DNA of 5,443 bases, from contig JAUVWD010000058.1 in the NCBI GenBank assembly GCA_030604285.1, forward strand, positions 1-5,443. Reading direction: 5' to 3'. The notes below the pieces were generated by a model. The model ran no database searches. It was not told the DNA's origin and worked only from the letters and a program-made list of their open reading frames with translations. Positions 1 to 5,312 of the stretch are shown here, in pieces. The position numbers were made by a program, and so were the translations under genes. Each line of letters begins with the position of its first letter. The first letter of the stretch is position 1. This stretch comes from Chloroflexota bacterium (lineage in GTDB: Bacteria > Chloroflexota > Dehalococcoidia > GIF9 > AB-539-J10).

Positions 1-558
1 CTTGGAGAAATAAGCAACAAAGGAATCAAGGAATACATCAAATCTATCGCTAGCTGGAGCTGCCTTAAGGAAACTTTGAAATTCATCGTAAATTATCACA
101 AGCCGTGTATTGCCTTTCCCACATATCTTACAGGCCTCTTCCTCGAGTTGCCTTAGAATAAGGGTAGGCCTCGACCTTTGCAAAAGCTCAATGTTATCGG
201 GAGCAGTGAGAGTTTCGATGACCTCTTTTCCAAGGATCTTAATTCCCAAAGCCTTGAGGATCCTCTCAAAACCTTCTTTCCATATTTCTTCCTTTAAGTT
301 TTGGCTGTATTGAACCAAAAGGTCTATCAATATATCCGCTGTTGACTCATAGGGGCCGCGGAGCTCGACATAGGCAAACCTTGTACGTTCAATTCCTCGC
401 TTTGTGAGTTCCTTAAGAAGCGCAGTCTTCCCTACACCTTTAGGTCCAATAAGGACGAGGACCTTCCTTAATCTGGAAGATTCCTCCTCAGGGAGAGGAA
501 ATTGGAGGATTCGACCTTCGAGATACTTGAGCTCCTCGTCTCTATCTATAAAGATCAT
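1..558 (-). CDS. Archaeal-type AAA ATPase (ATPase_2-like), C-terminus beyond window
   Basis: P-loop ATPase of the archaeal ATPase_2 (PF01637-like) kind; role unknown. Seen: 186 codons from ATG 558 with no stop before the window edge. The N-terminus MIFIDRDEELKYLE fits the family opening (hydrophobic-x-x-R-x-x-E-L-x-x-L). Walker A GPKGVGKT is at residues 38-45 and Walker B LVIIYDE at about 153-159, with D158 and E159 as expected metal and catalytic residues. A CxxC pair (C143, C146) lies just before Walker B. The start overlaps the formyltransferase gene by 17 bases. There is only a weak AGGG 3 bases upstream, but a perfect TATAAT ends 7 bases before the ATG, so it may be transcribed separately. 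Members of this family are often orphan or accessory genes in archaea and some bacteria. Family call is firm; sensor motifs and any C-terminal winged helix are outside the window. Confidence 0.85.
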   Translation of the reverse strand, partial: MIFIDRDEELKYLEGRILQFPLPEEESSRLRKVLVLIGPKGVGKTALLKELTKRGIERTRFAYVELRGPYESTADILIDLLVQYSQNLKEEIWKEGFERILKALGIKILGKEVIETLTAPDNIELLQRSRPTLILRQLEEEACKICGKGNTRLVIIYDEFQSFLKAAPASDRFDVFLDSFVAYFSK

Positions 559-1444
559 GATCCCTATTATACAAATCTTTAAATTGATAATGGAAGAAAC
601 AAGCTTTTCGCAAGTTATCCCCCTCAACTAGTCCATCAATTTCGTCACTCAGGTCGTATCCCTCAATTGAATTGCGCTGAGCGTCAAATATCTTGCCATC
701 CTTTATTTTGATCCTTCCTTCGCTGAAAGCTTTGAGCGTGGAGATAATCAGCGGGAACTCTCGGGCAAGTTCATGTTGGCGAATGAGCCAAAACAAAGCC
801 TCCTTATCACCCTTTTCCCAATACGAGTCAAAGGGCTTCCCCTTTATTTGGAAGAGACAGTAGCTAACGGCCGGTCCCCTATCTAGTTCGGGCGTGACTA
901 AATGCATCATTGCCCCAGCCTTCTCAGCCTTGCTTTGTATCAATGTCCACATAACCTCTTGCCATGTTCCTGTAGGTCCGCCTGGAGGCGCAGGGTGAAG
1001 GTTAATCATATTGTATTTGCGACATAGCTCTTCCCCTATGATAAGCATGTAACCTGCGAGGACACAAATATCGGGGGCAAAGCTCTCTATCTTCTTGACT
1101 ACCTCCCTGTCATATTTGAGTCGCCAATTCTCCCTCTCCTCGTCCGAGGCAGTGTCATTGCTAACGTCCGTTCCGTCATTGCGAACCCTCATTTTGTGAT
1201 TGCGAGCGGAGCGAAGCAATCTGGACCTGAATTTCCTGTGGGAAAAACAGACAAGGGGAATATCATGGCTGCGAACCAAGTCGAAGAATAAGTCACTTTC
1301 TCTCGCTTCACGGGGCTCTCGATTGCTGAAAACAAAACTGATTTTGCCTTGGATCTCGCCAGCCTGTATGCTTTCTTGGACCGTCTGTAGAAGCTGTCGT
1401 GCAGCTTCGTCCCTTCCTGTGGAAAACCAGCCAATGTTCAGCAA
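542..1444 (-). CDS. PurN-like formyltransferase-domain protein with repeat-derived insert
   Basis: Formyltransferase-fold protein, presumably using 10-formyltetrahydrofolate; substrate unknown. Seen: 300 residues. The segment N-L-H-P at 148-151 and E-L-D-R-G-P at 186-191 carry N148, H150 and D188, matching the catalytic Asn-His-Asp triad of glycinamide ribonucleotide formyltransferase. The N-terminus IGWFSTGRDEAARQLL differs from classical PurN, so this is probably a divergent paralogue rather than the purine enzyme. Residues 75-97 are encoded by a dispersed genomic repeat inserted in frame, between the segment around F72 and the YDREV helix at 111-115. The start is TTG 1444, with AGGA 7 bases upstream; it overlaps the PHP stop by 7 bases, indicating translational coupling. 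The C-terminal tail after about residue 273 looks unconserved and overlaps the ATPase start. Activity with the insert is uncertain. Confidence 0.85.
   Translation of the reverse strand: MLNIGWFSTGRDEAARQLLQTVQESIQAGEIQGKISFVFSNREPREARESDLFFDLVRSHDIPLVCFSHRKFRSRLLRSARNHKMRVRNDGTDVSNDTASDEERENWRLKYDREVVKKIESFAPDICVLAGYMLIIGEELCRKYNMINLHPAPPGGPTGTWQEVMWTLIQSKAEKAGAMMHLVTPELDRGPAVSYCLFQIKGKPFDSYWEKGDKEALFWLIRQHELAREFPLIISTLKAFSEGRIKIKDGKIFDAQRNSIEGYDLSDEIDGLVEGDNLRKACFFHYQFKDLYNRDHDLYR
1154..1222 (+). repeat. Three 21-bp GTCATTGC units, last one a full dispersed-repeat copy, inside a gene
   Basis: Units begin at 1154 (gtcattgc), 1175 (gtcattgcga) and 1196 (gtgattgcgag), exactly 21 bases apart. 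The third runs on through gcgaagcaatct to 1222 and matches the copy at 2864-2890 at 24 of 27 positions. The array lies antisense within the formyltransferase gene, where it codes for residues 75-97. Both the period and the insert keep the reading frame, giving heptad-like steps ending in R-N-H, R-N-D and S-N-D. Confidence 0.8.
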
Positions 1445-2151
1445 GACCCCTTCCTCTCTGTATGATCCCTCTGCCTTGATGTGGGAGGGTTGGGGTGAAA
1501 GTGGAAAGCTGCTCGTTTCCTTGCCTTTGCCCAGATGCTGGAAAAGTGGATAAAAGGGCTAGATCTGTGTCCCAATATCTTGCCTTGGGATAGGCAATCC
1601 AGGAAATCACTTGAATCATCAAACTCAGGCATTTCCACGTATGCCCTACCAATTTCACGGATGGTATGGGCGTCGCTCCCGGCACTGACAGACAGCCCGC
1701 GCTCCGAAGCCAGTTTCCACGCTTTGGTGGAGCTACTCCGGAAGACAGTGCGGGCATTGAAAACTTCAATAATGTCGACCTGCGACAAAATACCTGGAGA
1801 CGTGAGCTTATTGGAGTTCTGCAAAGGCCAACGTCCAAATGGATGAGGGATCCCAATCAGGCCGCCCTGACCTCTAATCTGGGCTATTGTCTCTTGCGGA
1901 GAGAGCCCATTGGGAATCGTCTCAGTGAGGAATAGCCCCATGAGTTCACCACCTGGTGTCAAGATTTCCTCGGCAACAATCACCCTAAAGGGGGCAAGCT
2001 CTTTCAATTTCAAAGCGCCGGCAATGGTGCCATGATCAGCCACGGCAATGCAATTTATACCTATCTCATTGCACCGGGCAATTATTTTCTCCAGAGGCGT
2101 GTAGCAATCCATGGAGTAAGAGGTATGAACATGCAAATCAGCTCTTAGCAC
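1438..2151 (-). CDS. PHP-domain metal-dependent phosphoesterase
   Basis: PHP-family hydrolase (related to histidinol phosphatase and the PHP domain of DNA polymerases); likely hydrolyses a phosphoester using two or three metal ions, substrate unknown. Seen: 237 residues with all four PHP motifs: ADLHVHTSYS (H7, H9), VADHGT (D39, H40), IGIPHPFGRW (H103) and SAGSDAHT (D160, H162), plus acidic E61/E62 and E129. The stand-alone PHP core ends near residue 215; the last 22 residues (from FHFHPNPP) are encoded by a different, CCCTC/GAGGG-type repeat and look non-native. The GTG start at 2151 directly follows the TAA of an upstream remnant (TAAGTG), and the stop overlaps the formyltransferase start. 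No strong ribosome binding site, so coupling to upstream translation is possible. Family call is secure; physiological role is not. Confidence 0.9.
   Translation of the reverse strand: MLRADLHVHTSYSMDCYTPLEKIIARCNEIGINCIAVADHGTIAGALKLKELAPFRVIVAEEILTPGGELMGLFLTETIPNGLSPQETIAQIRGQGGLIGIPHPFGRWPLQNSNKLTSPGILSQVDIIEVFNARTVFRSSSTKAWKLASERGLSVSAGSDAHTIREIGRAYVEMPEFDDSSDFLDCLSQGKILGHRSSPFIHFSSIWAKARKRAAFHFHPNPPTSRQRDHTERKGSC
1445..1505. repeat. Imperfect hairpin repeat (CCCTC...GAGGG type) at the PHP/formyltransferase junction
   Basis: On the plus strand the run ccctctgccttgatgtggg followed by agggttggggtgaaagtg resembles the widespread intergenic repeat with CCCTCTCCC, a TTGATG loop and GGGAGAGGGTTAGGGTGA. 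The arms ccctc and gaggg can pair imperfectly. Here it forms the 3' end of the PHP gene (residues 216-237) and, at its other edge, provides the AGGAAGGGG ribosome binding site of the formyltransferase. The family assignment rests on recall of the consensus, not a search. Confidence 0.55.
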
Positions 2152-2331
2152 TTACCTTGTCTTTCTGGCTATCGGCTTATAGTCCCGCGCCAGCAACTTA
2201 GGGACTTCAGTAGACTCCATAATCTGCGGCGTAGGGGACCATTTGGCGGTTACTCTCGACTCGGCTGAGTATAGCAGAATTCCCTGGAGCTTGCATCTGA
2301 GTTCTTTCAGCAGAAGGCAAAGGGCGGGCTC
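2152..2331 (-). pseudogene. Coding-like remnant upstream of the PHP gene (unrecognised C-terminal fragment)
   Basis: An open stretch of 59 codons, preceded by TGA at 2332-2334 and ending in TAA at 2152-2154. It lacks ATG, GTG or TTG near its beginning; the only internal ATG (2220) would give 22 residues. Its reading (for example LLYSAESRVTAKW, then MESTEVPKLLARDYKPIARK) looks like genuine protein with balanced composition, and its stop sits immediately before the GTG of the PHP gene, the arrangement expected of a former operon partner. I read it as the surviving C-terminus of a gene whose 5' part was lost to rearrangement in the repeat-rich region beyond 2331. I do not recognise the family. 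It might instead be a short functional leader peptide from ATG 2220. Confidence 0.35.
2268..2273 (-). promoter_or_regulatory. Possible -10 box (TATACT) upstream of the PHP operon
   Basis: TATACT on the minus strand, about 117 bases before the PHP start, inside the remnant frame. The hexamer 17 bases upstream (ATGCAA) is a poor -35 match, so the assignment is weak. It is the best promoter-like signal I see for the PHP-formyltransferase unit. Confidence 0.2.
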
Positions 2332-2421
2332 TCAGGAAGAAGGAACAGACTGGTTAGCCGGCTGGCTGATCTCCGAGCCTTCTGGTTGAACCAATCAGCG
2401 ATAGGGAGGGCAAGAACATGA
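2275..2421 (+). pseudogene. Open plus-strand fragment without a start codon
   Basis: Between TAG 2272-2274 and TGA 2419-2421 the frame is open for 48 codons, reading for example FFQQKAKGGLSGRRNR then LVSRLADLRAFWLNQSAIG. There is no upstream ATG or GTG. Its terminal TGA overlaps an ATG in the next frame (2418-2420) that leads only to a 9-codon peptide. The residue mix (helix-forming, Arg/Lys rich) is protein-like, but the length is within reach of chance. Unrecognised; possibly the tail of a lost gene. Confidence 0.2.
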
Positions 2422-2480
2422 TTGTTGAAGAGCTTAACACGAGTTGATGAGGGGCGAGGGTGCGTACCTTGAGAGAGAGA

Positions 2481-2822
2481 ATGAGATTTACCTTCAAGGC
2501 TTATATCCGTGTTCCTGACGATGGCAATAGATATCAAGGAATGAAAGCAGAAGTTCATGTGCTCCAAAATCCAGCACCCTATCGCCAGGAGATTTAGTAT
2601 TGGGGTCCCGAATGGTTCAACTGGAGCTGGCTTGCATCTGTGCAAATGAACGGCACTGTAGGTGGAGATGTGGCTCAAATGAGGACGCTTATACCTGTCT
2701 TTGGTACTTCCGTATATGGTTGGGATGACCCAGAGCTGCCGTCGAGTAGACATGTTTTCTTGCCACTGCGGGCCGAACGCGTGGCAATCCCCTTCCGAGG
2801 GCTACCGCCCGAGCCGCCGTGA
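2481..2822 (+). pseudogene. Small plus-strand ORF interrupted by one TAG, then running into a repeat
   Basis: ATG 2481, preceded by a GAGAGAGAGA purine tract, opens a 38-residue frame (MRFTFKAYIRVPDDGNRYQG then MKAEVHVLQNPAPYRQEI) that stops at TAG 2595-2597. The same frame stays open beyond it (YWGPEWFNWSWLASVQMNG and on) until TGA at 2820-2822, but from about 2760 the sequence is dispersed repeat, so the last 20 or so codons are not native. The composition before and just after the TAG is protein-like, unlike a shadow frame. I see three readings: a 38-residue small protein, a longer gene disabled by a stop and a repeat insertion, or chance. I do not recognise a family with confidence. It faces opposite to all flanking genes. 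Confidence 0.3.
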
Positions 2823-2890
2823 TTGCTTCGTCGCTGACGCTCCTCGCAATGACATGAGGAGGGGTTATTGCGAGTGAAGCGAAGCAATCT
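2760..2890. repeat. Composite palindromic dispersed repeat
   Basis: Two hairpins in tandem. The first (2760-2787) pairs ttgccac-tgcg with cgc-gtggcaa, ten base pairs with one bulged base and a 7-base loop. The second (2821-2889) pairs gattgcttcg with cgaagcaatc (10 bp) and ctcgcaat with attgcgag (8 bp) around a 16-base loop, so it consists of two repeat copies facing each other. The right copy (2864-2890) is 24/27 identical to the copy inside the formyltransferase gene. It lies downstream of efp, where such elements could protect mRNA 3' ends. Confidence 0.8.
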
Positions 2891-3102
2891 CTTCTAGGCT
2901 ATGGTACCCGGCCAAGCATGCGTGGGCACTGGTGCGCCTCGGAGTGACGAAAAGTGGCGCTCGCCGCTACGGCGTACGGTTTGCACAGGTTTTCATAGCT
3001 TACGCCAAATTCAAAACATTCTATGTCAACGTGAGGCCTCATACTTGGGTGAAGGCGTTTAGGCCGAAATTAGCCTTGGTCAACAATCTCGCGATTTTGA
3101 TT
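2891..3102. other. Unassigned spacer downstream of efp
   Basis: About 210 bases between the composite repeat and the efp stop. A short hairpin, cgccg-cta-cggcg (2962-2974), is present but is not followed by a T-run in either direction, so I do not call a terminator. A plus-strand frame crosses it but runs into the efp coding region. Nothing else is recognisable. Confidence 0.5.
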
Positions 3103-3663
3103 CTAGCTTACCTTTTCCAGATATTTCCCGCTTCGGGTATCAATCTTTAGGATATCACCAATGTTAATGAAAAGGGGAACCTGAACACCTAGACCTGTTT
3201 CCAGCTTGGCCGGCTTACTGCCTGCGGTGGCTGTATCCCCTTTGAAACCAGGCTCTGTTTCTACAACTTTAAGCTCGACGAAGGTGGGTAATTCTATATT
3301 CACTGCTTCTGCCTTGTGGGTCAAGATCTCTAAGTTGAGTCCTTCCTTGAGGTAGTCTATTGCCTCTGCCAGTTGCTCCGGGGCAAGCGCTATTTGCTCA
3401 TAGTTCTCACTATCCATAAAATAGTAGAGGTTGGCATCATTGTACAGATACTGGACGCGGCGATGCTCAAGGAAGGCAGGAGTGAACTTGTCGTTAGCCT
3501 GGAAATTCCTCTCCAGGGTGTTGCCACTACGAACGTTGCGTAGTCTCAGCCGGATCACAGGCTGTCTCTGCTGCATCTTGACATGCTGATATTCCACAAT
3601 CTGATATATTTCACCATCTAATTCTATAGCAGTCCCTTTTCTCAATTCTCCTGCGTCTATCAT
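3103..3663 (-). CDS. efp: Elongation factor P with atypical modification loop
   Basis: Translation factor that binds between the P and E sites and promotes peptide bond formation at proline runs. Seen: 186 residues, the family's normal size, with the N-terminal KOW-like domain (about 1-62), a middle OB domain (about 65-125) and a C-terminal OB domain holding the signature KLETGLGVQVPLFINIGD. Start ATG 3663 is chosen over the upstream ATG 3696 because GGAGG lies 7 bases before it and MIDAGELRKG matches the family N-terminus. The oddity is the tip loop: where E. coli has KPGKGQ with modified K34, this protein has KMQQRQ, placing Q32 at the modified position and R33 next to it. So neither the lysine of EpmA/YmfI types nor the aligned arginine of EarP types is present. 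It follows the peptidase gene by about 110 bases. Confidence 0.95.
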   Translation of the reverse strand: MIDAGELRKGTAIELDGEIYQIVEYQHVKMQQRQPVIRLRLRNVRSGNTLERNFQANDKFTPAFLEHRRVQYLYNDANLYYFMDSENYEQIALAPEQLAEAIDYLKEGLNLEILTHKAEAVNIELPTFVELKVVETEPGFKGDTATAGSKPAKLETGLGVQVPLFINIGDILKIDTRSGKYLEKVS

Positions 3664-3670
3664 GGAACAA

Positions 3671-3675
3671 CCTCC
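3671..3675 (-). promoter_or_regulatory. Ribosome binding site of efp
   Basis: GGAGG on the minus strand (within GTGGAGGT), 7 bases before ATG 3663. It fixes the efp start and argues against the longer frame from 3696. Confidence 0.8.
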
Positions 3676-3776
3676 ACTTAAGAATATCGGCCGCAAGTTC
3701 TATGGATTACTCGCACAGTCATCTCTGCCGTATAACAAGCAATGACAACTGGTATAAGACCTCCCACTCCAGCTCC

Positions 3777-4859
3777 TCAATGCTCGGTCAATTTCTTCTC
3801 TGATTTGGTAAGCACCTTAACCTTGCCCTTTTCCAAGATCACCATGTCCTCAATCCTTACGCCACCCCATCCAGCCATATAAATCCCAGGTTCGATAGTG
3901 AAAACCATACCATCCAAGAGCAAATCAGAGGAATTGGAACTGAGTGCGGGGTATTCGTGTACTTCAAGACCAACTCCATGCCCTAAGCTGTGTCCGAAGG
4001 CATCACCGTAGCCAGATTTCTCGATAACACTCCGGGCTAATGCATCAGCTTGAGGGGCATTCATACCCGATTCTATTCCTCCAATAGCAGCAAGTTGGGC
4101 TTTCAAAACGATATCATAGATTCCCAGTAGATTCTTATCAGGCTTGCCCAAGCATAGGGTGCGGCTGAAGTCGCTACAATAGCCATTGATTCTGGCCCCC
4201 ATATCAATTAGCACTGGCTCGCCAGATTGAATCGTTCTCCCGCTGGGTTTGGCATGGGGTAAGGCTGAATTTGATCCCGAAGCTACTATGATCTCAAACG
4301 GGATTCCTTCGCTTCCACCTTGCCGAAGGAAGCTCTCTATTTCCCAGGCGGCTTCCATTTCTGTTATGTTAGGGTGAATTGCTGATTTGGCGTATTCGAA
4401 AGCGGCATCGGTTAATTCTATGGCCTTGCCAATAAGCACTAATTCCTCCGGCTCCTTTATAGAGCGAAGACGCTCCACTAACGACGCAGTAGGAATAAGC
4501 TCAAGGTCGAGTTGCTTCGCTTCTATCGCTTCGCTAAGCTTATGGTGAGTAGCGAACGAAACATGGTTTGCCTCAAAGCCTAGTTTTCGCCACCCTAGAT
4601 CGGATACCAATCTAGGAAGCCAATCACTTAAGTCTCCTTTGACCTGAGTGATCTCATAATCTGGGGCTTCTTCCTTAGCCTGCTCGATGTAGCGAAAATC
4701 CGTAGCTAGGAGGGCGTGGCTATGTGAGATGAGTAAGCAGCCTGACGAGCCGGTAAAACCTGAGAGGTAGCGGCAGTTTTCCTGCTGAGAGACTAGAAGG
4801 GCATCCAAGCGCTTTTCAGCAATCGTGGGGTGCAGCTTCTGCAGTCTATTTGTTGTCAG
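3777..4859 (-). CDS. pepP: M24 family Xaa-Pro aminopeptidase (PepP/PepQ-like)
   Basis: Cytoplasmic dinuclear-metal aminopeptidase releasing an N-terminal residue before proline, or a closely related prolidase. Seen: creatinase-like N-terminal domain (LDALLVSQ, then RYLSGFTGSSG) and C-terminal pita-bread domain. Counting from the CTG start (360 residues), metal ligands are D219 (LIDMGAR), D230 (CSDFSRT), H294 (LGHGVGLEVHE), E323 (TIEPGIY) and E337 (RIEDM), with H202 and H301 as the usual active-site histidines; all are present. Start choice: the first standard start in frame, TTG 4808, would cut off an N-terminal helix (NRLQKLHPTIAEKR) that homologues begin with. CTG 4859 overlaps the aroQ stop as CTGA and has GAGGAG 4 bases upstream; no ATG, GTG or TTG exists between the in-frame upstream stop and 4808. 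Function sure, exact start less so (conservative CDS 3777-4808, 343 residues). Confidence 0.9.
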   Translation of the reverse strand: MTTNRLQKLHPTIAEKRLDALLVSQQENCRYLSGFTGSSGCLLISHSHALLATDFRYIEQAKEEAPDYEITQVKGDLSDWLPRLVSDLGWRKLGFEANHVSFATHHKLSEAIEAKQLDLELIPTASLVERLRSIKEPEELVLIGKAIELTDAAFEYAKSAIHPNITEMEAAWEIESFLRQGGSEGIPFEIIVASGSNSALPHAKPSGRTIQSGEPVLIDMGARINGYCSDFSRTLCLGKPDKNLLGIYDIVLKAQLAAIGGIESGMNAPQADALARSVIEKSGYGDAFGHSLGHGVGLEVHEYPALSSNSSDLLLDGMVFTIEPGIYMAGWGGVRIEDMVILEKGKVKVLTKSEKKLTEH

Positions 4860-5296
4860 TTTTCTCCTCTTTGCTCATCCACTAGAACCTGCAATGCAGC
4901 GGCATATCCCCGCCAGCCCAAGCCACTTATCTGCCCCTTAGCGATCGGCGCAGTTACCGATTTCGCTCGCCATTCCTCCCGAGCATAGATGTTGGAAAGG
5001 TGCACTTCAACTACCGGCAATTTACTATCCGCCAAGGCATCACGCAAAGAAAAACCGTAGTGAGTAAGAGCCCCGGGATTGATGATTATGCCGTCGGCTG
5101 AATCTGACTGCTTCTGGATGAAGTCTACGAGTGCACCTTCGCTATTCGATTGAAATGTCACCACTTCGACGTTCAGTGCTTCGCCTTGTTTCTTCACCAG
5201 GGAATCAATCTCGGCCAGGGTCTTTTCTCCATAGATTTGTTTATCTCTCCTGCCCAGCATATTCAAATTCGGTCCGTTTACGACTAAGATTTTCAC
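4856..5296 (-). CDS. aroQ: 3-dehydroquinate dehydratase, type II
   Basis: Shikimate pathway enzyme converting 3-dehydroquinate to 3-dehydroshikimate, normally a cytoplasmic dodecamer. Seen: 146 residues, the normal length. Motifs in order: VVNGPNLNMLGRRD (residues 5-18), catalytic base Y22 in IYGE, FQSNSEGALVDFI (48-60), NPGALTHYGFSLRDAL (73-88), EVHLSNIYAREEWR with catalytic H99, and GWRGYAAAL near the C-terminus. The 73-88 loop has L77 and G81 where the family commonly has Y and S/T, a mild variation. Start GTG 5296 is preferred to the in-frame ATG 5317 because AAGGAG lies 7 bases upstream and the ATG falls inside a dispersed repeat. The stop TGA overlaps the peptidase's CTG start. No other aro genes are visible within the window. 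Confidence 0.95.
   Translation of the reverse strand: MKILVVNGPNLNMLGRRDKQIYGEKTLAEIDSLVKKQGEALNVEVVTFQSNSEGALVDFIQKQSDSADGIIINPGALTHYGFSLRDALADSKLPVVEVHLSNIYAREEWRAKSVTAPIAKGQISGLGWRGYAAALQVLVDEQRGEN
4864..4869 (-). promoter_or_regulatory. Ribosome binding site for the CTG-started peptidase gene
   Basis: GAGGAG inside the end of aroQ, 4 bases before CTG 4859. Its position supports initiation at the codon overlapping the aroQ stop and coupling between the two genes. Confidence 0.55.
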
Positions 5297-5303
5297 GAGG
5301 TTA

Positions 5304-5309
5304 CTCCTT
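5304..5309 (-). promoter_or_regulatory. Ribosome binding site of aroQ
   Basis: AAGGAG with 7-base spacing to GTG 5296. It sits just outside the repeat ending at 5313, so the insertion left the translation signal intact. Confidence 0.8.
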
Positions 5310-5312
5310 TTT

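Noticed and set aside
1154..1222. CRISPR array from the 21-bp ladder
   Set aside because: Units share only 8 to 10 bases, there are no distinct spacers of usual size, and the stretch is coding. It is a dispersed-repeat ladder.
1308..1856. Second long minus-strand frame across the PHP and formyltransferase genes
   Set aside because: Overlaps both proven genes out of frame; no motif. Shadow.
2595..2597. Pyrrolysine or selenocysteine-type recoding at the TAG
   Set aside because: No pyl genes or tRNA in the window and no recognised methyltransferase; a disabling mutation or a true stop is simpler. Kept only as a check in the finding.
2307..2753. Minus-strand open frame of 148 codons in the gene-free region
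   Set aside because: Rich in His, Ser, Pro, Cys and Phe with no motif or ribosome binding site. Its codons align with the plus-strand frame from 2481, so it is probably the mirror of that frame.
2962..2974. Terminator after efp
   Set aside because: Five-base-pair GC stem with a 3-base loop but no T-run after it on the minus strand, and more than 120 bases past the stop codon.
2932..3150. Plus-strand frame of 72 codons next to efp
   Set aside because: GTG start without a good ribosome binding site, and its last 48 bases are antisense to the efp coding end. No recognisable motif.
3664..3696. ATG 3696 as the efp start
   Set aside because: It adds MRPIFLSGGCS, absent from the family, and would place the GGAGG inside the gene.
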